The notes below the pieces were generated by a model. It ran no database searches. It worked only from the letters and a program-made list of their open reading frames with translations, and was not told the origin of the DNA. Positions 24,901 through 36,855 of a DNA stretch of 64,000 nucleotides are shown here, piece after piece (position 1 is the first letter of the stretch; each line of letters opens with the position of its first letter). The DNA lies in assembly GCA_015680685.1 (NCBI GenBank), contig MNCI01006151.1, positions 915,182-979,181 of the forward strand, written 5' to 3'. This DNA is from Gnetum montanum. Lineage: Eukaryota; Streptophyta; Gnetopsida; Gnetales; Gnetaceae. The position numbers and the translations under genes are program-made.

Positions 24901-25558
24901 AAAGTGCAAGTGACACGGGACATAGTAGAACAAAGAGCACATATGGACTTGCTGAATAGGAAATGTCACGATTGGAAGTCCTTTGCTAAAAAATTATGGA
25001 AATGGGACCAAGACCAAAAGGACCACAAGCACCAATACAAGAAATGGTTAAAGGAGGAGTCAATTGAACATCATCAGATGGAGATGTTCATCAATGGGTT
25101 AGGCTTGCGGCCTGCTTATGACAGGTTCATCGAGTGCACCGAGGTGGAGGGATCTCTAGAGAGAACCATTACTACTACCTCCGAGGAGGCTTCTACAGGC
25201 ATGTTCTCTCTTGAGCATCCTACCTAGACTTCAATGAACAAGGGTAAAACCTTGGCTGACATTGATCTTGGCCTAGAGGAGGATTGGGTAAACGTGCCCG
25301 AGGAGGAGATTCTATGGCATTTGGAGGCCAACATAGGGCCTTCCTGACTTGTGAGTATTTTATTTTGGCATTTATTTTTGTATGATTTTGTTGTTTTCAT
25401 TATTAGTGTTACTATTTTTCTAATTTTTTGTTCATGACTCACTCTACTACTCTTACCTGTTTTGTTTTGTTTTCTATTTTTTGCTATAGGGACATGTTAA
25501 TGATGGAGCTCACCCTAGTGGAGTAAGAGTGGATGATGAAGAGGATCTTGGGGACTAG
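21914..25558 (+). pseudogene. Antisense-gene homologue of element B
   Basis: Opposite to B gag-pol. Seven exons line up with C: HAD-like 21914-22349 (acceptor TGTATGTAG, donor GTATGC); 22438-22674 (donor GTAAAT); ~22779-23808 (donor GTAAGTATG); 23908-24164 (donor GTAAAC); ~24274-24474 (donor GTGTGT); coiled-coil ~24581-25350 (donor GTGAGT); 25490-25558 (acceptor TTTTTGCTATAG, ends GDEDLGD-like acidic tail, TAG). Protein similarity to C is clear, for example AFFMGYLRRFSKFLVV versus AFFIACLRRFAEFLVI and FSTTRS versus LSTTRG, while introns do not align. Stops in exon 4 (about 22845-23340) and elsewhere make it a pseudogene. Motif I of the HAD-like exon reads VVELVGVLAW, lacking the nucleophile Asp. 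Confidence 0.82.
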
Positions 25559-26213
25559 CCCCTTCCATGAGCTTATTGTTAATTAGACTTTAGCTATTAA
25601 ATGTTTTTGATTTTTGAATGTTTGATGGAAGTATGTGGTTGACAAATGTAATAATGTGGACCTAATTATGACATAATATGTTGAAATTTTACTACCACAT
25701 TAACGTGTCATTTTTTAATTTTGTGTGTTTTCTCTTTTTATTTTCCTTTTCAAGTATTATTGTGAACATGTGCGCATAGCTAAATGCAAAATGGGGGAAT
25801 AAAATGTGAATCAATACTTGTAAAAGAAGAAAGTAACGAGAAGGCATAGATCGAGACTGCAACTTGTATCATTTAATCTAAAATTTGACATAACGTAATG
25901 AATGTTTGTAAACTTTGCAATGTATTGAATCCTAGTTTAAAGCCATTTTGGGCTGTTCACATCAGTTTAAAGTCATGGTGGACTATTGCATCTATTGCTA
26001 AGGAAAGAAAGATCACCAGTTTTATGCCATAGTGGGCCAAAAGCAATAATAGTTTCAAAAGGCTTTTAAATGGAGCCAACCATTTCTGACCATGGCTAGT
26101 TTAACGTCATTGTGGACATTCGCTGGCATTTTAATGTCATACCAGATGATTGGTAGTTTAACGTCATTTTGTACATTTGGTAGTTTAACGTCAGTTCGAA
26201 CATTTGGTTCCTT
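25559..26213 (-). repeat. Spacer end and array after protease (B)
   Basis: 25925-26215 holds several degenerate units (AGTTTAAAGCCATTTTGGGCTG, AGTTTAACGTCATTTTGTACA and similar on the plus strand), equivalent to the arrays after protease in A, C and D. The part before 25925 is AT-rich with no coding signal. Confidence 0.75.
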
Positions 26214-26935
26214 TTAGTTATTGAGTTGCTTATTAATCCTTTGTAGCTTAACATGAGGCGTTGGGCATTTGGGTATGATCTTATACTTATCTTCCCCTTC
26301 ATCGGTGATGTTAAAGGGTAGTTCCAACCAAGAGACATTAGTAGGAATGGCTCCTATGTTTGCGTTGTCTAGTGCTTCCTCAGTTTTAGTAAGATTGTGA
26401 GTTAACATTGGGTTCATCTCTTGATGTATGCTCATAGTTTCTTGCTTAGGCTCAACAAACTCAATTTCTGACTCTTGATCTACTCTAGGGTGTGAGGAAG
26501 TAGGCGATACCATTGTATCCCCATATATGATGATTTCATCGCCCTCGTAATGTAGGTGAATCTCCTGATGGATTGGTGAGGATACAGCCTTAAGTTGAGC
26601 TAGCTAGGGACATCCTAGAATCAAATTAAACCCTAGCATTTCATCAATCACTACAAATTCAGCTGATGTGGGGAAATGGTCCCCAGCTATGAAATCCAAG
26701 GTAACCATACCTTTCACCCCAACACCAATACCACTGAAGGATTTTAGAAAAGAAGTTGTCATGGGCTGTATTTGTTTAGTAAGTACCAATTTTTCAATGA
26801 TGGGAAAAGGTATTATGTTTGTGGCCACACTATCATCTACATGCACCCTATGTATCTTGAAATGATTGACTTTTATGGTTATAAACGTAGGGGATGTGGT
26901 GACTTCTCTTATTTTCTCATCTAGCTTAATGTCCT
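26214..26935 (-). pseudogene. pro: Protease of element B
   Basis: On the minus strand the active-site segment reads HVDDSVATNIIPFP (about 26845-26805), so the usual Gly after the second Asp is Ser. The C-terminal motif is FNLILGCP with a stop where A and C have SWLAQ. The acidic tail (NIGAIPTNVSWLELPFNITDEGEDK) ends near 26214. The frame is broken by stops. Role as in the family: processing of Gag-Pol. Confidence 0.85.
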
Positions 26936-29450
26936 TAATACAAAACTCTAGGGATGAAGTCTTTGATTCCTAAGTTTGCAAGGACAACACTGCATAAATG
27001 GATGGCTCATTCGTAGGGAGGTCCTCACTAACAGGAATTGAAATCAGCATCTGCACGAGAGCTTCCCGATGTATTGGTGAAGTCATTACTAAGTCGTATA
27101 GACTTAAAGAGGTATTATTTTGTTTTAAGGATTGTGTGACTTAGATCAATGTGCTTCCTAGGTCTTTACCATTTGGGGCATCTTTGTCTATAGATATTTG
27201 GTCCATTTGACCTAGCATTTGTATTTCTCATGGAGGAATTTTCGTGTTGGTAGTTGAGGATGCTAGGTTCAGGACACAACCCATGACATCACCATTGTTT
27301 TGATTACTTGTACTAGGCTCATTAATGGATGGACCCATAGGAACAACATTTAGCGGTGTGGGCTTTAATGGTCCTAATTTGTGCTAATGGTTTTCTCTTT
27401 CCAAGCGTTCTCTTAGTCTATCGACAAGACATTCTCATAGAGGTCACAGAGGAACAAAGGTGGGTTGTATGTCAAGGTGTTTTGGCACTTGGATCACAAA
27501 GGGAATGGGTCAATTTTTAGATGGTGTGGTTGTTGTTGCAATGGAAGGAGGTATGTGGATAATGAATGGTTTTTGTGGTGTAGGAGATGTGCATATGATT
27601 AAAGGGATTTGAAGAGATGTCAGAGTAGATGTGTTTTCTGAAGGCCTGCGAATCATGTTTTTAAGATGCCATGGGAGACATTTGTTTATGTTTAATTAAC
27701 ATAGCCTTTAGAAGTTGATCCAACAATTGTGGAGGCTTCATAGACAAGGGTGTGTATTGAGCGGGGTCTTTTCTCTCGAATGTTCAGGCATGACCCATGT
27801 TGGTGTTTTTATTTGAGGAGGTTTCAGGTGTAGGTGTAGGTATGTTTCTTTCATAGCTATTTGGGACAACGAGTTGTTTTCCCTTTTGTCTTGGATGGTT
27901 AGGTCAAGCTGTCTTAGCCACTGCTACTACCATTGTTTTGGATTTATCTTTCCTTGTATGTTGGCTCCTAAAGGTCAAGTAGGCTGAGTCATTACTTATT
28001 TGTGTTGCTTCTTCTATGTCCTTAATTTGCACAAATTCTTGGCTTAATGTGTGAGCTTTCAAATAGTAAAGCTTTGACTTAATAAAGTCATTGACAACTG
28101 CCTCAAGGATAGTAAGTAGATATGTTTTAGGAATGGGCTCATGAATTTCATTCAAGGATGCACTCCAGCTTTGGATAAATTTTTGTGCTGGCTCTAATGG
28201 TGCTTATTTAATCTGAATCAAGCTATCCAACTTGGCTTTAGGTTTTAGATTATATTTGAAATGGGTGACGAACTAGTGCAACAAGTCCTCTAGAGAGGAT
28301 ATGGAGCTACAGGGTAAAGCTTGGTACCAATATAGGGCTTTTCCAATTAAGGACATAGCAAATACATGCAAAATTACATGAGGCCATGCCTGAACCAATA
28401 GAGATTCTGTTCAAAATGTTACTAGATGAGCATTTGGATCTCCCTCTCCATTGTACTTAGTTAGTTGGGGTAATGAAACTCATTTTGGCAAGGTTAGCGG
28501 GGGAACTGAGGGGTCAATTGGATCATCTTGATAGAAGTCGAGTACCTTAACTTCTTCAGTGTTCACAGTTTTAAGGCATTTTAATTCTTCTTCCAACGAG
28601 TGCATCATTTTTCAATGTCTGCGCACTCTTGAGCGGTAGGCAAACTGGTAGGTTGAGTTAGTGGTGATTGATAATGACTCGATTGTTACATCGTTTGTGG
28701 AAAGAGAGATTGTTGGACTATCATTTGCTAGGGTCGGAGGACATTCGAGGTTGAGACTATGGGGTGTGGTGTGCTGTAGCAAGTAGATGGGTTTCGCTGA
28801 ATAGTTGGTGGGACCCACTACATAGTCACAGGTTGTGAAGTGATCAGTGGTGCTTGCTAGATTTGCACTTGGGGTATGTAATGGATGGATGTGGAAGCTA
28901 GTATAATTGATGGCATCCCAATTACTTGAGGTTGAAAGGTCGATCCTGCATTAGTTTGGGGAGGAGGTTGTTGGGATTGTATTTGTAGAGGTATGATGGA
29001 AGTGGACATGTTAGATTGAATGTTGAACTTGGAGAAGATGGGAAAGGGAGTGGGTACTTCTTATAGAGAAGCTGGTGGTGGAAGTATAGTCTCTTCCAGG
29101 AAAGGTTGAAATAATGGGTTTGTATGGGCATGGGAACTAATGATATGGTATGAATCCCCATGTTCAGATTGGGCTACGAAGTCATCTTCCTCATCTCCAC
29201 CCTGAGGTTCTATTAGAGGTAGCTGTAAGGCTTGACTCCTTGCCATGAGAAGTTGGGATATGATTTTATGATGGTGTTTAGACAGCAAGATTATATCAAA
29301 TGCTAAAAGGATGAACTCATGACCTCCTTTGTGGATAAGTTCATAGTCTCACTTTGTCTCCCTCTCTACATGATCAATAGGTAAGTTGGCTAGGATCTTG
29401 ACACAAATGAAGTTATACTATTTGGGTGTAAGATTTGCATAGGTAGGGTC
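26936..29450 (-). pseudogene. gag: gag of element B, main part
   Basis: Minus strand. The N-terminal part, from 29450 down, begins after the C insertion within the segment matching EEYNFICVKIQAK of C; HHHKIISQLLMARSQ follows (29288-29200). The retrotransposon-gag domain is at about 28560-28090 (EPIPKTYLLTILEAVVNDF, KSKLYYLKAHTLSQEF). A zinc-knuckle/linker region lies at about 27900-27100. Many stops and small indels. The start codon lies across the C insertion at 46404. Confidence 0.82.
29446..29450 (+). repeat. Target-site duplication, left side of C
   Basis: GGGTC, identical to 46248-46252 on the other side of element C; 5 bp is the usual length for Ty3/gypsy integrases. Confidence 0.93.
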
Positions 29451-30993
29451 TGAAACACCGTGAAAATTGCAAGTCGGCCTCAGGCAAAGATTTGCAATTC
29501 AGGCAGGGGCGCATGTCAAAATTCTAGAAGGGAGAATAAGACAGACCAACACCAAGAGGCTCATTGCATCAAGTTTTAAACCTCCTCTGCAGATTCTTAA
29601 TCTTACTATGTTTTCTCTATTTATGCTATACCACGCGATGTAGCGTAATGGCTCTTAGTGTGATTCTGTTTAAACATAGTCTGGCATCAGAAGGCTAGTT
29701 ACTTCGGCCTAGGGAGAAGTCTGAGCAGTGGAATATACGACTTCTCGTATATTTTGCTAAGTCTTTTGTTCAAGGCCAGGTTTACGCTCTATTACTTACG
29801 GCAGCGTAATGGGCTCCAAAACAGTCAAAGGCAAAGTCTAAGAAAGTGTGAATGCTCATCATACGCTCATCACGCAACGTAGCGTATCACAGCGTATTGC
29901 ATCGCCAAGCTAGACATTGTTTACGCTTCATTACGCGCGGTTGCGTAAGCAAGCGTAAAACAACTTGAATCTATTGTTTCCATGTTATGTTACGCTCGTG
30001 CACGCAACGCAGCGTGAATAAGCGTAATATAACCTAAAGACAGTTGAAGTATGTCAGACACACATCTGTTCTTCACACGCACAATACGCAAATAAGCGTA
30101 TTGTGCGTAGTCATGAAGTTTTACACAAAAATGGTTAGATCAACAGTACCCGAAACATTCGGGACACACGTCATTAGGGTTGCGCCTCTTCCACAGGATG
30201 TTGCAGCCTATAAATACCCCAGCTGACAAAGATACAAGGGTTGGCAAATCAAAGAAGCAAAGCCATTTTTCTAAGCACTGGAGCACTTATCACTTTTGAG
30301 CAGAGATATAGGGAGCAGCACTTTGGCAATTGTTGACAGCATCACCTTCCAGCAGAAAGAGACCACAGTTCGCTTTGAGCATCAGCAACATAGCTTTCTC
30401 CACCAGCGACCATTGGCGGTCTGAAACGGAAACTACCTAAGGTGAAAGAAGTAGATCAAGGATCGTGAGATCATCTTGCACGGTTTGCAGACTCTATTGG
30501 TCAGAAATAGTTGATCGGTAAACGTCAGAGCTTGACCTTCCTTGCATCCCGGCTTTGGCCCACGAGGTAGATCAGACCTCTGTTTGGACAGTTTTCTTGT
30601 TGTTTTGTGCTTACCTTACATCAAGCAATTGAGGTCTCCCCAGTGTAATGTGGTATACAAAATATACATTTTTTTCAACTCAAAGCATAGATCTTGAAAC
30701 TACATGTTTCTCTTGTACTAGCCTCCTCTTATCGCGTTTAGCGTTATCATCGTTGCAATTCATCTACGTCATTTTCTCCTCATTTTGCAATTCCTCGAAG
30801 CAGGTCGCTCCACGAAACATTCATAATCTTCATCGATTTATTGATTGGTAAGTCCCTGTCTAATCGACAAGACCGTTCAGGGCGCCGCGGATTCATTTTT
30901 TCTAGCATAGCCCTCGCATGGATCTGTGGTTAAAACTGTGTACGCGGGATTTTGTTTGGTATTTTCCAGCTGCCAACTTTTTCTGTCGTTATA
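29451..30993 (+). repeat. 5' LTR of element C
   Basis: 1,543 bp, TGAAACACC...TTATA (the expected TTACA has a C-to-T change), the same length as the 3' LTR. U3 contains a dense cluster of TACGC/GCGTA words in both orientations (about 29785-30115). TATA box at 30209-30216. It drives transcription of the element on the plus strand. Confidence 0.95.
30209..30216 (+). promoter_or_regulatory. TATA box in 5' LTR of C
   Basis: TATAAATACCCCAG, exactly 15,254 bp from the same box in the 3' LTR (45463-45470). Confidence 0.75.
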
Positions 30994-30999
30994 GTTTTC

Positions 31000-31016
31000 T
31001 GGTGCTAGAAGGAGGG
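31000..31016 (+). promoter_or_regulatory. Primer binding site of C
   Basis: TGGTGCTAGAAGGAGGG, 6 nt after the LTR end. The same sequence, also 6 nt from the LTR, lies next to the 5' LTR of B (46821-46839, minus), which confirms it. It starts with the expected TGG (complement of tRNA CCA), but I could not assign the tRNA. Confidence 0.85.
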
Positions 31017-31236
31017 CCTGGACCTTCGATCCGAATATTTCAGGTAGCCCTGTTAGCGATCCATACCCTAAACCGTAGACGTAATACCTCTAGGGAAGTT
31101 TACAGCCAATCGCATGGTATAGATCGGTCGCAAGGATGATTTCTTTGAAATCCTACAGGGTAGAAAGCCTATTTGTGCTTTTTTTGCCAACCATTTCTTA
31201 GATCCGATTACCAATTACCGTTAATCTCATTGCTCA

Positions 31237-33905
31237 ATGGATTCCTTTTATACAACCACAACTGCCATGGTCCCTACCGATTTGGGTGCCACATCTGTGA
31301 ACCCTATCACGGTCACTAGACCAGCTCCTGGCGCAGCAGGATCTCAGGGGCCATTGCGCCGATCATTGAGACTTCAGGGAAAAGAGCCTGTCTTCACGGT
31401 CATAACCCCTGAAGAATACAACTTTATATGTGTTAAGATCCAGGCGAAGCTGGCTCTTAGCCGAGCCGAAGTCGAAGCGAAACGAAACTTTGAGGTGGTC
31501 CACCGAGGGGGCCATGATTTCAAACCAATAGCTTAAGACATTATTCCCCTGATTGAACATCAACATGAACTCATCACACAGTTGGTCATGGCCAAGAGTC
31601 AGGCTGCACAGGCTATGGTTGAACCTCAGAATGGGGAGGAGGAGGAGGACGAATTGGCAGCCTAGTTGGAACATTCCTTCCATACTCTGAGCCCCCATAC
31701 GTACGTAAATCCCCTATTTCCTTTCAATGGAGAGGCTGCCTCTCTTAACATAGCCATGACGACACAGATGCACATCCCTGCCCTTCCGCAGGCCACTGTG
31801 TAGCCGTCTGGGCTGCAAGTACAAATACCCCATAATAACGTGGGGGAGGTTTTGTCACCGCGGGTACTTAGCATCCCAGTGGTGGTCCTGGCGACCGTCG
31901 CACCGCATTTCATCCCTCAGATACAACCTCACAACATATCCGCAACGTGCCTGGCGCAGACCTTGTCGCTTCCGCCCCCTCCAACTCAACAAATTACCGC
32001 AGCCGTTCAGCCACAAACTTACGCCCAACAGCCTGCCGCAGGTCAATGGGCCAACCCAGTGGCGCAACATACCCATTCTATGGTGTATGGCATGCAACCC
32101 CCGGTTGCACCCGCAACGCATGTTCCACAGGTGGTACCGCGGTATCCTCATCCTTATCTCACACAGCAGGCGACGCCTAACCCCTCTGCGCAAACCAGCG
32201 GGTGGTGGTCTTCATAGGCTCCCCTGCCTGTTGGGATCCCCGCCCCATAAGTAGCCAGTCAACCTCGCTCGTCGTTTCCGTTCCCTAGCGCCGCCCTCCC
32301 AGTCCAACCTCCTATGCCTTCTACACAGACACCTCCGTCAACAAGTCTGGACCAGGCCTTCCAACTTATCCAGACTCTCACCGAGGAGGTTCGACGCCTC
32401 AAAGCCGTTGGTTCTGATACCATTCAGATCATGGACTTTTATCAGGATGATCCGATTAGTCCAGCGGTCCCTATGCTATCGTTGCCGCCGGGGATGTCCC
32501 TACCTCATTTCACCAAGTACAATGGGGAGGGAGATCCCAATGCTCACTTGGTCACGTTTAGGTCTGAGTCCTTGTTGTTGCAACAGTGGCCACACACCAT
32601 CATCCGAGTCTTTGCAATGTCTTTAACAGGGAAAGCTTTGGATTGGTACTGAGCCCTCCCACGCTCTTCCATCTCAACCCTGGAAGAGCTGCTGACCCAA
32701 TTTGTGACCCGCTTCAAATGCAACTTGAAACCGGAAGTCACATTGGATCAGCTCATGGGGGTGAAACAAGACCCGCTCGAGCCCGTCCAAAAGTTCATAC
32801 AACGCTGGAATGCTACCTTGAATGAGATCCGCGAGCCGATCGTGGACTCACATCTGTTGGCTATATCCAAGGGAGTAGTCAATGACTTCATTAAGTCAAA
32901 GTTGTACTATCTTTCCCCCAATTCTTTACATCAGGCCTTCGCTCAAGTTAGAAGCATCCAAGATGCTGCGGAGGCCAGCAAAGACCCGGCGTATGTCGCC
33001 TATAGGAATGCACATAACAAGAGCAAAGACAAAGGTAAAGCAGCGAAAACGACAGTAGCTGCAATGACTAAGAGTACAAAGACTAAGAACAAAAAGGCAC
33101 CCACGGCGCCTCCTAAAATCACGACTGGTGCCGGCACCAGTCAGGACACGGCGGCTCCTGAAAAGGCCCCCCAGCCTAAGCCAAACTTTGAGCGTAAGGA
33201 TCGCTCAAAGTACATAGCATTACCTGTAAAGCATTCCGAACTGCTGAGACAACTGTTAGGGGCAGGGCATATTCAACCTAAGAAGGTGTCCAAGGAAGCT
33301 CTGAAGCGTCACAGACATCATTGTGAACTGCTGAAGAACCCTTCTTTAGCCTTACCTAACGAACCACCAGTTCCGAGATCTTTCAGGCTAGACCATTTCT
33401 GTGACTACCACTAGCTGTGTGGTCACGATACGGATTATTGCTGGGCGTTGAAAGATGACATTCAACGTATGCTGGATGATGGTTCACTCAAGTTAGACGG
33501 CAGCAACCCGACGCGTCCAGAAAACCAAACATTGCACGTATATAAGGACCCGTTGAACGCAAACGATGATCCTTATACAATCACTGTGGTGAGTATGGAC
33601 AGTGAGAGGAGGGAACTGCTAAAACAGCCTTTTTTTGCGTGTCCCTGCTAGCTCACAAAGAGGGCCAACCATTTCATCGGCAGCCAGTGGGGTCTCGAGG
33701 CCGCCCTTCATTATACGGGCACCTTCCCGGATACACTCTCAGTCATGCAGTGACAGTCAAGCCGCGGCCTCGTCTGCGCCCACGCCTAGGGCGCCATTCA
33801 TTATCAGGGCGCCAAAACCACAGGCTACTCCTCTCACGCAGGGGTAGACCTTCAACCAAAAGAGTTCACCATCACCTCCCAAACAAAAGGGAGAGGACAC
33901 ATTAG
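31237..33905 (+). pseudogene. gag: gag of element C
   Basis: Starts MDSFYTTTTAMVPTD, 220 bp after the primer site. Order: N-terminal helix region (LRLQGKEPVF, EEYNFICVKI), proline/glutamine-rich low-complexity part (about 31850-32300), retrotransposon-gag domain (about 32430-32930; KYNGEGDPNAHL, GKALDWY, EPVQKFIQRW), lysine-rich stretch, zinc knuckle C-X2-H-X4-H-X4-C (about 33396-33440; CDYH, GHDTDYC), Pro/Ser linker. In-frame stops: TAG at 31663-31665 and 31801-31803, TGA at 32650-32652 (CGA in A), TAG in the knuckle. A one-base slip in a T run near 33630 shifts the frame until the 10-base deletion in protease. Capsid/nucleocapsid role by family. Confidence 0.9.
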
Positions 33906-35013
33906 TTAACGCAACGAAGGACCATCTTACGCTCGGCTTCCCTAAGCCTAGGCCCCTGGCCTCTGTGCCTTCGTCTATGCCTCAGAGGCAGGATAAAGAT
34001 GCAGAAACGTAGCCACCTTCTCTTGGCAAGAAAAGGAGAAACCCTTTGACTGACACCGTTCCACCTCGAGAGATCCGTCTCTTGGGCCGAATGGAAGAGG
34101 AAAAGGGGGATAAACAACCTAGCCGAAAGAAGGATCTCCTCGATGCATGTACGCAAGTTAAACAGGCTCTCAAACAAAAGAACACAACCCTGAGCCTTTA
34201 CGACCTGCTAATGACATCTCGAGAACACCGTGAGGCTATGGTTCGCATGCTAACATCCATATCAGTGGATGAAAGCTTGCCAGCAGAAGAGAAAGCGATA
34301 CATGCTGTTATGTTTCCTTCTGAAGCTGAGCAACCCAGGCCTACCTCGCTGACCTTCCACGACGGGTCTATCAAAGATGATCCTGAGAAAGGTCAGGTGA
34401 CAACTGAACCTATGTTTATCACTATCCGGGTCGGTCAATACTAGATTCGGAGAGTGCACGTAGACGATGGCACGTCATTCCCTATTCCATCATGGATAGG
34501 TTGGGTCTGGTCGACCAGATCACGCCCACGATGATGGCTTGCGTAAAATTGTTCAACGGGGCACGGGTTCAAGTTAAGGGGACGGTGCGTATTGAGTTTG
34601 TGGCGGGGGATCAATTCCCAATAGAGGTCACTTTCTTAGTTGTCGAGGAGATGCCAGGGTTCAACCTGATCTTGGGGAGGTCGTGGTTAGCCCAGCTGAG
34701 GGCAGTTTCATCACCAATACACCAAGAGATACACCTGCCCTATGCTGGAGGTGAAGTTGTGATACGCGGTGACGAAATCACCCCCACGACCATCAATAAC
34801 GTTGAAGAAGAACGGGGTTCGGAGATAGAAATGACTGATGACCAAACCCATCTCCAAATCCTTCAACAAACTGACAGAAATGATGACAGTCTAGCTTGGG
34901 CCGACCTACCATTTCCGGATGGCAGCGAAGAGGGGTCAAACCATAAGTCTCCTCGCCCTTACGCAACGCTCAACGTAAAGGCCATCAAGAGACAATTGCA
35001 TATTAATGGTTGA
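33906..35013 (+). pseudogene. pro: Protease of element C (active site damaged)
   Basis: Linker helix (LYDLLMTSREHRE), PEKGQVTTEPMF, then VDDGT; ten bases coding for the rest of the active-site loop (ATN-V in A) are deleted at about 34475, shifting the frame back to that of gag. After the break: MDRLGLVDQITP, FNLILGRSWLAQLRA, SSPIHQEIHLPYAGGEVV, acidic tail and TGA at 35011-35013. A TAG (QY*IRR) replaces CAG just before the active site. The enzyme is inactive in this copy. Confidence 0.9.
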
Positions 35014-35601
35014 ATGTTGGTCTTTGCATATGTTATCATGTCTTAGCGAGTTATCATGGTTCATACTTAGCAATTTTATTTCATGCATTTTCACGTCACT
35101 TTTGTTTTCGGTTCTTGCGCTTGTCATTTATCTTCACATTGTTATATCTCTCGTACGCATGATCTTCATGTTTCCTGATCACTTTAGCATACTTATGCAA
35201 GATTCTGTACCACTATCATTTACGCTTACTGTATTACGCTATGGCCTGCAACGGCCTTAAACTAGCCATGGCCCGCAACGGCCTTAAACTAGTTACCAGA
35301 ATTGTATACTATGACTCTTTACGCTTAATTACGCAGTAGGCCTGCAACGGCCCTAAACTAGTCACTAGTTTCCGCAGAATCATATGACGGCCCGTGATGG
35401 CCTTAAACTAGCCATCACATTCTATCATCATAACTTAGGCAAAATCCTTAATAATTAAGTTCACGCTGAAAAAGCATAAAAGCCAAAAAAGACAAAATAA
35501 TTGACATTTAGAACATCCACCGGGTCTTATAACACGTCTTCTCAGTCATTCATAAAACAATACTCCACTTCACCCTCAATAAAGTTATGCATAAATCATA
35601 A
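35014..35601 (+). repeat. 27-bp array and AT-rich spacer after protease (C)
   Basis: 35239-35410 has units with GGCCCGCAACGGCCTTAAACTAGCC, two of them adjacent and exact, others spaced. The remainder is AT-rich with TTACGC words and no coding sequence. Confidence 0.85.
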
Positions 35602-35880
35602 TTACGCATTTCCTCTACTGCCACTGTTGCCGATATCTCTTAAATCCGGGTCCAACCCTAACGGATCGTCTTCCAATGGGCCATCATTTCTGGGAATGAT
35701 TCTTTCACGAAGAATGTCCTCTTCACGAGGTCCTCGTTCCGGTGCCGGCTCCACGGGAGGACGCTCTTCATCGTTGCATTCTTCTTCTTCTTCTACCTCT
35801 TCCTCTGCTTCTTCCTCTGCTTCTGCTACTCCCTCTACTGACTCCTCACCTGGCTCATCTTCCCTATCCTCAGTTGGTAC
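35602..35880 (-). other. Exon 8: acidic C-terminus of antisense gene
   Basis: Starts at acceptor ACTGTATTTAG, codes for VPTEDREDEPGEES then a long Glu run and DGPLEDDPLGLDPDLRDI, ends TAA at 35604-35602. The serine-rich frame on the plus strand here is only its shadow. Equivalent acidic last exons: A near 4423-4660, B 25490-25558, D 49466-49560. Confidence 0.75.
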
Positions 35881-35960
35881 CTAAATACAGTAAGCACATT
35901 AGCTACACAAGACTTAACATCATAATTAGTAAATGCAAACTAAGTCATGCATAAACTTAC

Positions 35961-36778
35961 TTGCGACAGCCCTGCTTCCGCAGCAAAGGGAAGCTTGTCC
36001 AGGCCAGCCCATAGGTGCTTCATAATCTCTTCCTCCGTTAGATCTGGCCATACATCCTCTCCCAAGGCAGCTCCAGCATTCACTTTCCCTTTCTCTACGC
36101 TGCTCCAGTGGGGTGGGTCTGGGAAGAAAGTGGGGACTGTTTGCTGGTCCCCAGGGAGAGTCACCTCCCTTTCCGGGGACGCACTTACAGTCACCTACTC
36201 TTCGAACTTCTTGAAGGCTTCGGAAGCTCTGATGACGTCTAGGAAGACTTCCAAGGATTGGGCCCTGACGATAGAATCGCGGTAGAGTTTCCAATAAGCA
36301 ATGCTCTCCCGCTTGTACAAATGCTTATGGTCCTTCTCCTTTTGCCCCCATTCTTGCACGTTTGCACAATAGTCCCTCCAATCCTCACTTTTCTGAGCTA
36401 GGAGCTCTATCTGCATCTGCTGCTCTACTAACGCCTGACTAGTTTGTACGCTGTTTTTGATGGCAGTCCAATAACGGGAGTAATCGACAACAGCAGTACA
36501 CCAGTCTTCATCCCCTATTGCTCATGCCTGTAGGAAGTCGCACCGTGATCTTAGGTCTCCGACCTCTTTGGTCAGAGACTCTGCCCTCTGCTCTGCCCTT
36601 TGCAGCCTTTTCCAGAGGGTCTCATTGACGTCCTTACTCTCCCATAAGGAGCGTGTCGAGCGTAATGCACACTTACGCATTTCCTCATAAATGTGACGTG
36701 GCATGGCTGCTTCATTGGATGGTGGCTCTACTGGGTCCAAATCAATGGGCTCTGTGGGATCCCATCGGAGGCGAGCTC
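35961..36778 (-). other. Exon 7: coiled-coil exon of antisense gene
   Basis: Starts GARLRWDPTEPIDLDPV. Helical, charged heptad-like stretches follow (WKRLQRAEQRAESLTKEV; VEQQMQIELLAQKSEDW; KEKDHKHLYKRESIAY). The stop after LQA is TGA where A has TGG. A TAG after KKFEE is shared by A and C. Ends at donor CAA|GTAAGTTT. Homologous exons: A ~4730-5555, B ~24581-25350, D ~49655-50470. Confidence 0.75.
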
Positions 36779-36855
36779 CTAACAGAAACAATCATCAGTG
36801 TTGGTGACACATTACCACTATGTAATATCACAAACTAACTACAACCATAACGTAC

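Larger units (their letters stand above)
15412..29450 (-). mobile_element. Element B, left piece (minus strand)
   Basis: Minus-strand relative of A and C, read from high to low coordinates: gag, protease, spacer with the opposite-strand gene, fused pre-RT/RNase H, integrase, array, polypurine tract, 3' LTR. Its right piece is 46253-48563, separated by insertion of C at GGGTC. Its 3' LTR is cut by insertion of A. B carries many stops and indels and is more diverged from A and C than they are from each other, in line with being the older host of both insertions. Confidence 0.9.

Noticed and set aside
31855-32193. 112-codon minus-strand frame (Arg/Trp/Cys-rich) opposite gag of C
   Set aside because: Shadow of the proline/glutamine-rich gag N-terminus, not conserved between copies.
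35501-35884. Serine-rich 127-codon plus-strand frame
   Set aside because: Shadow of the acidic Glu-rich exon 8 on the minus strand (GAA/GAG read backwards as TTC/CTC and similar).
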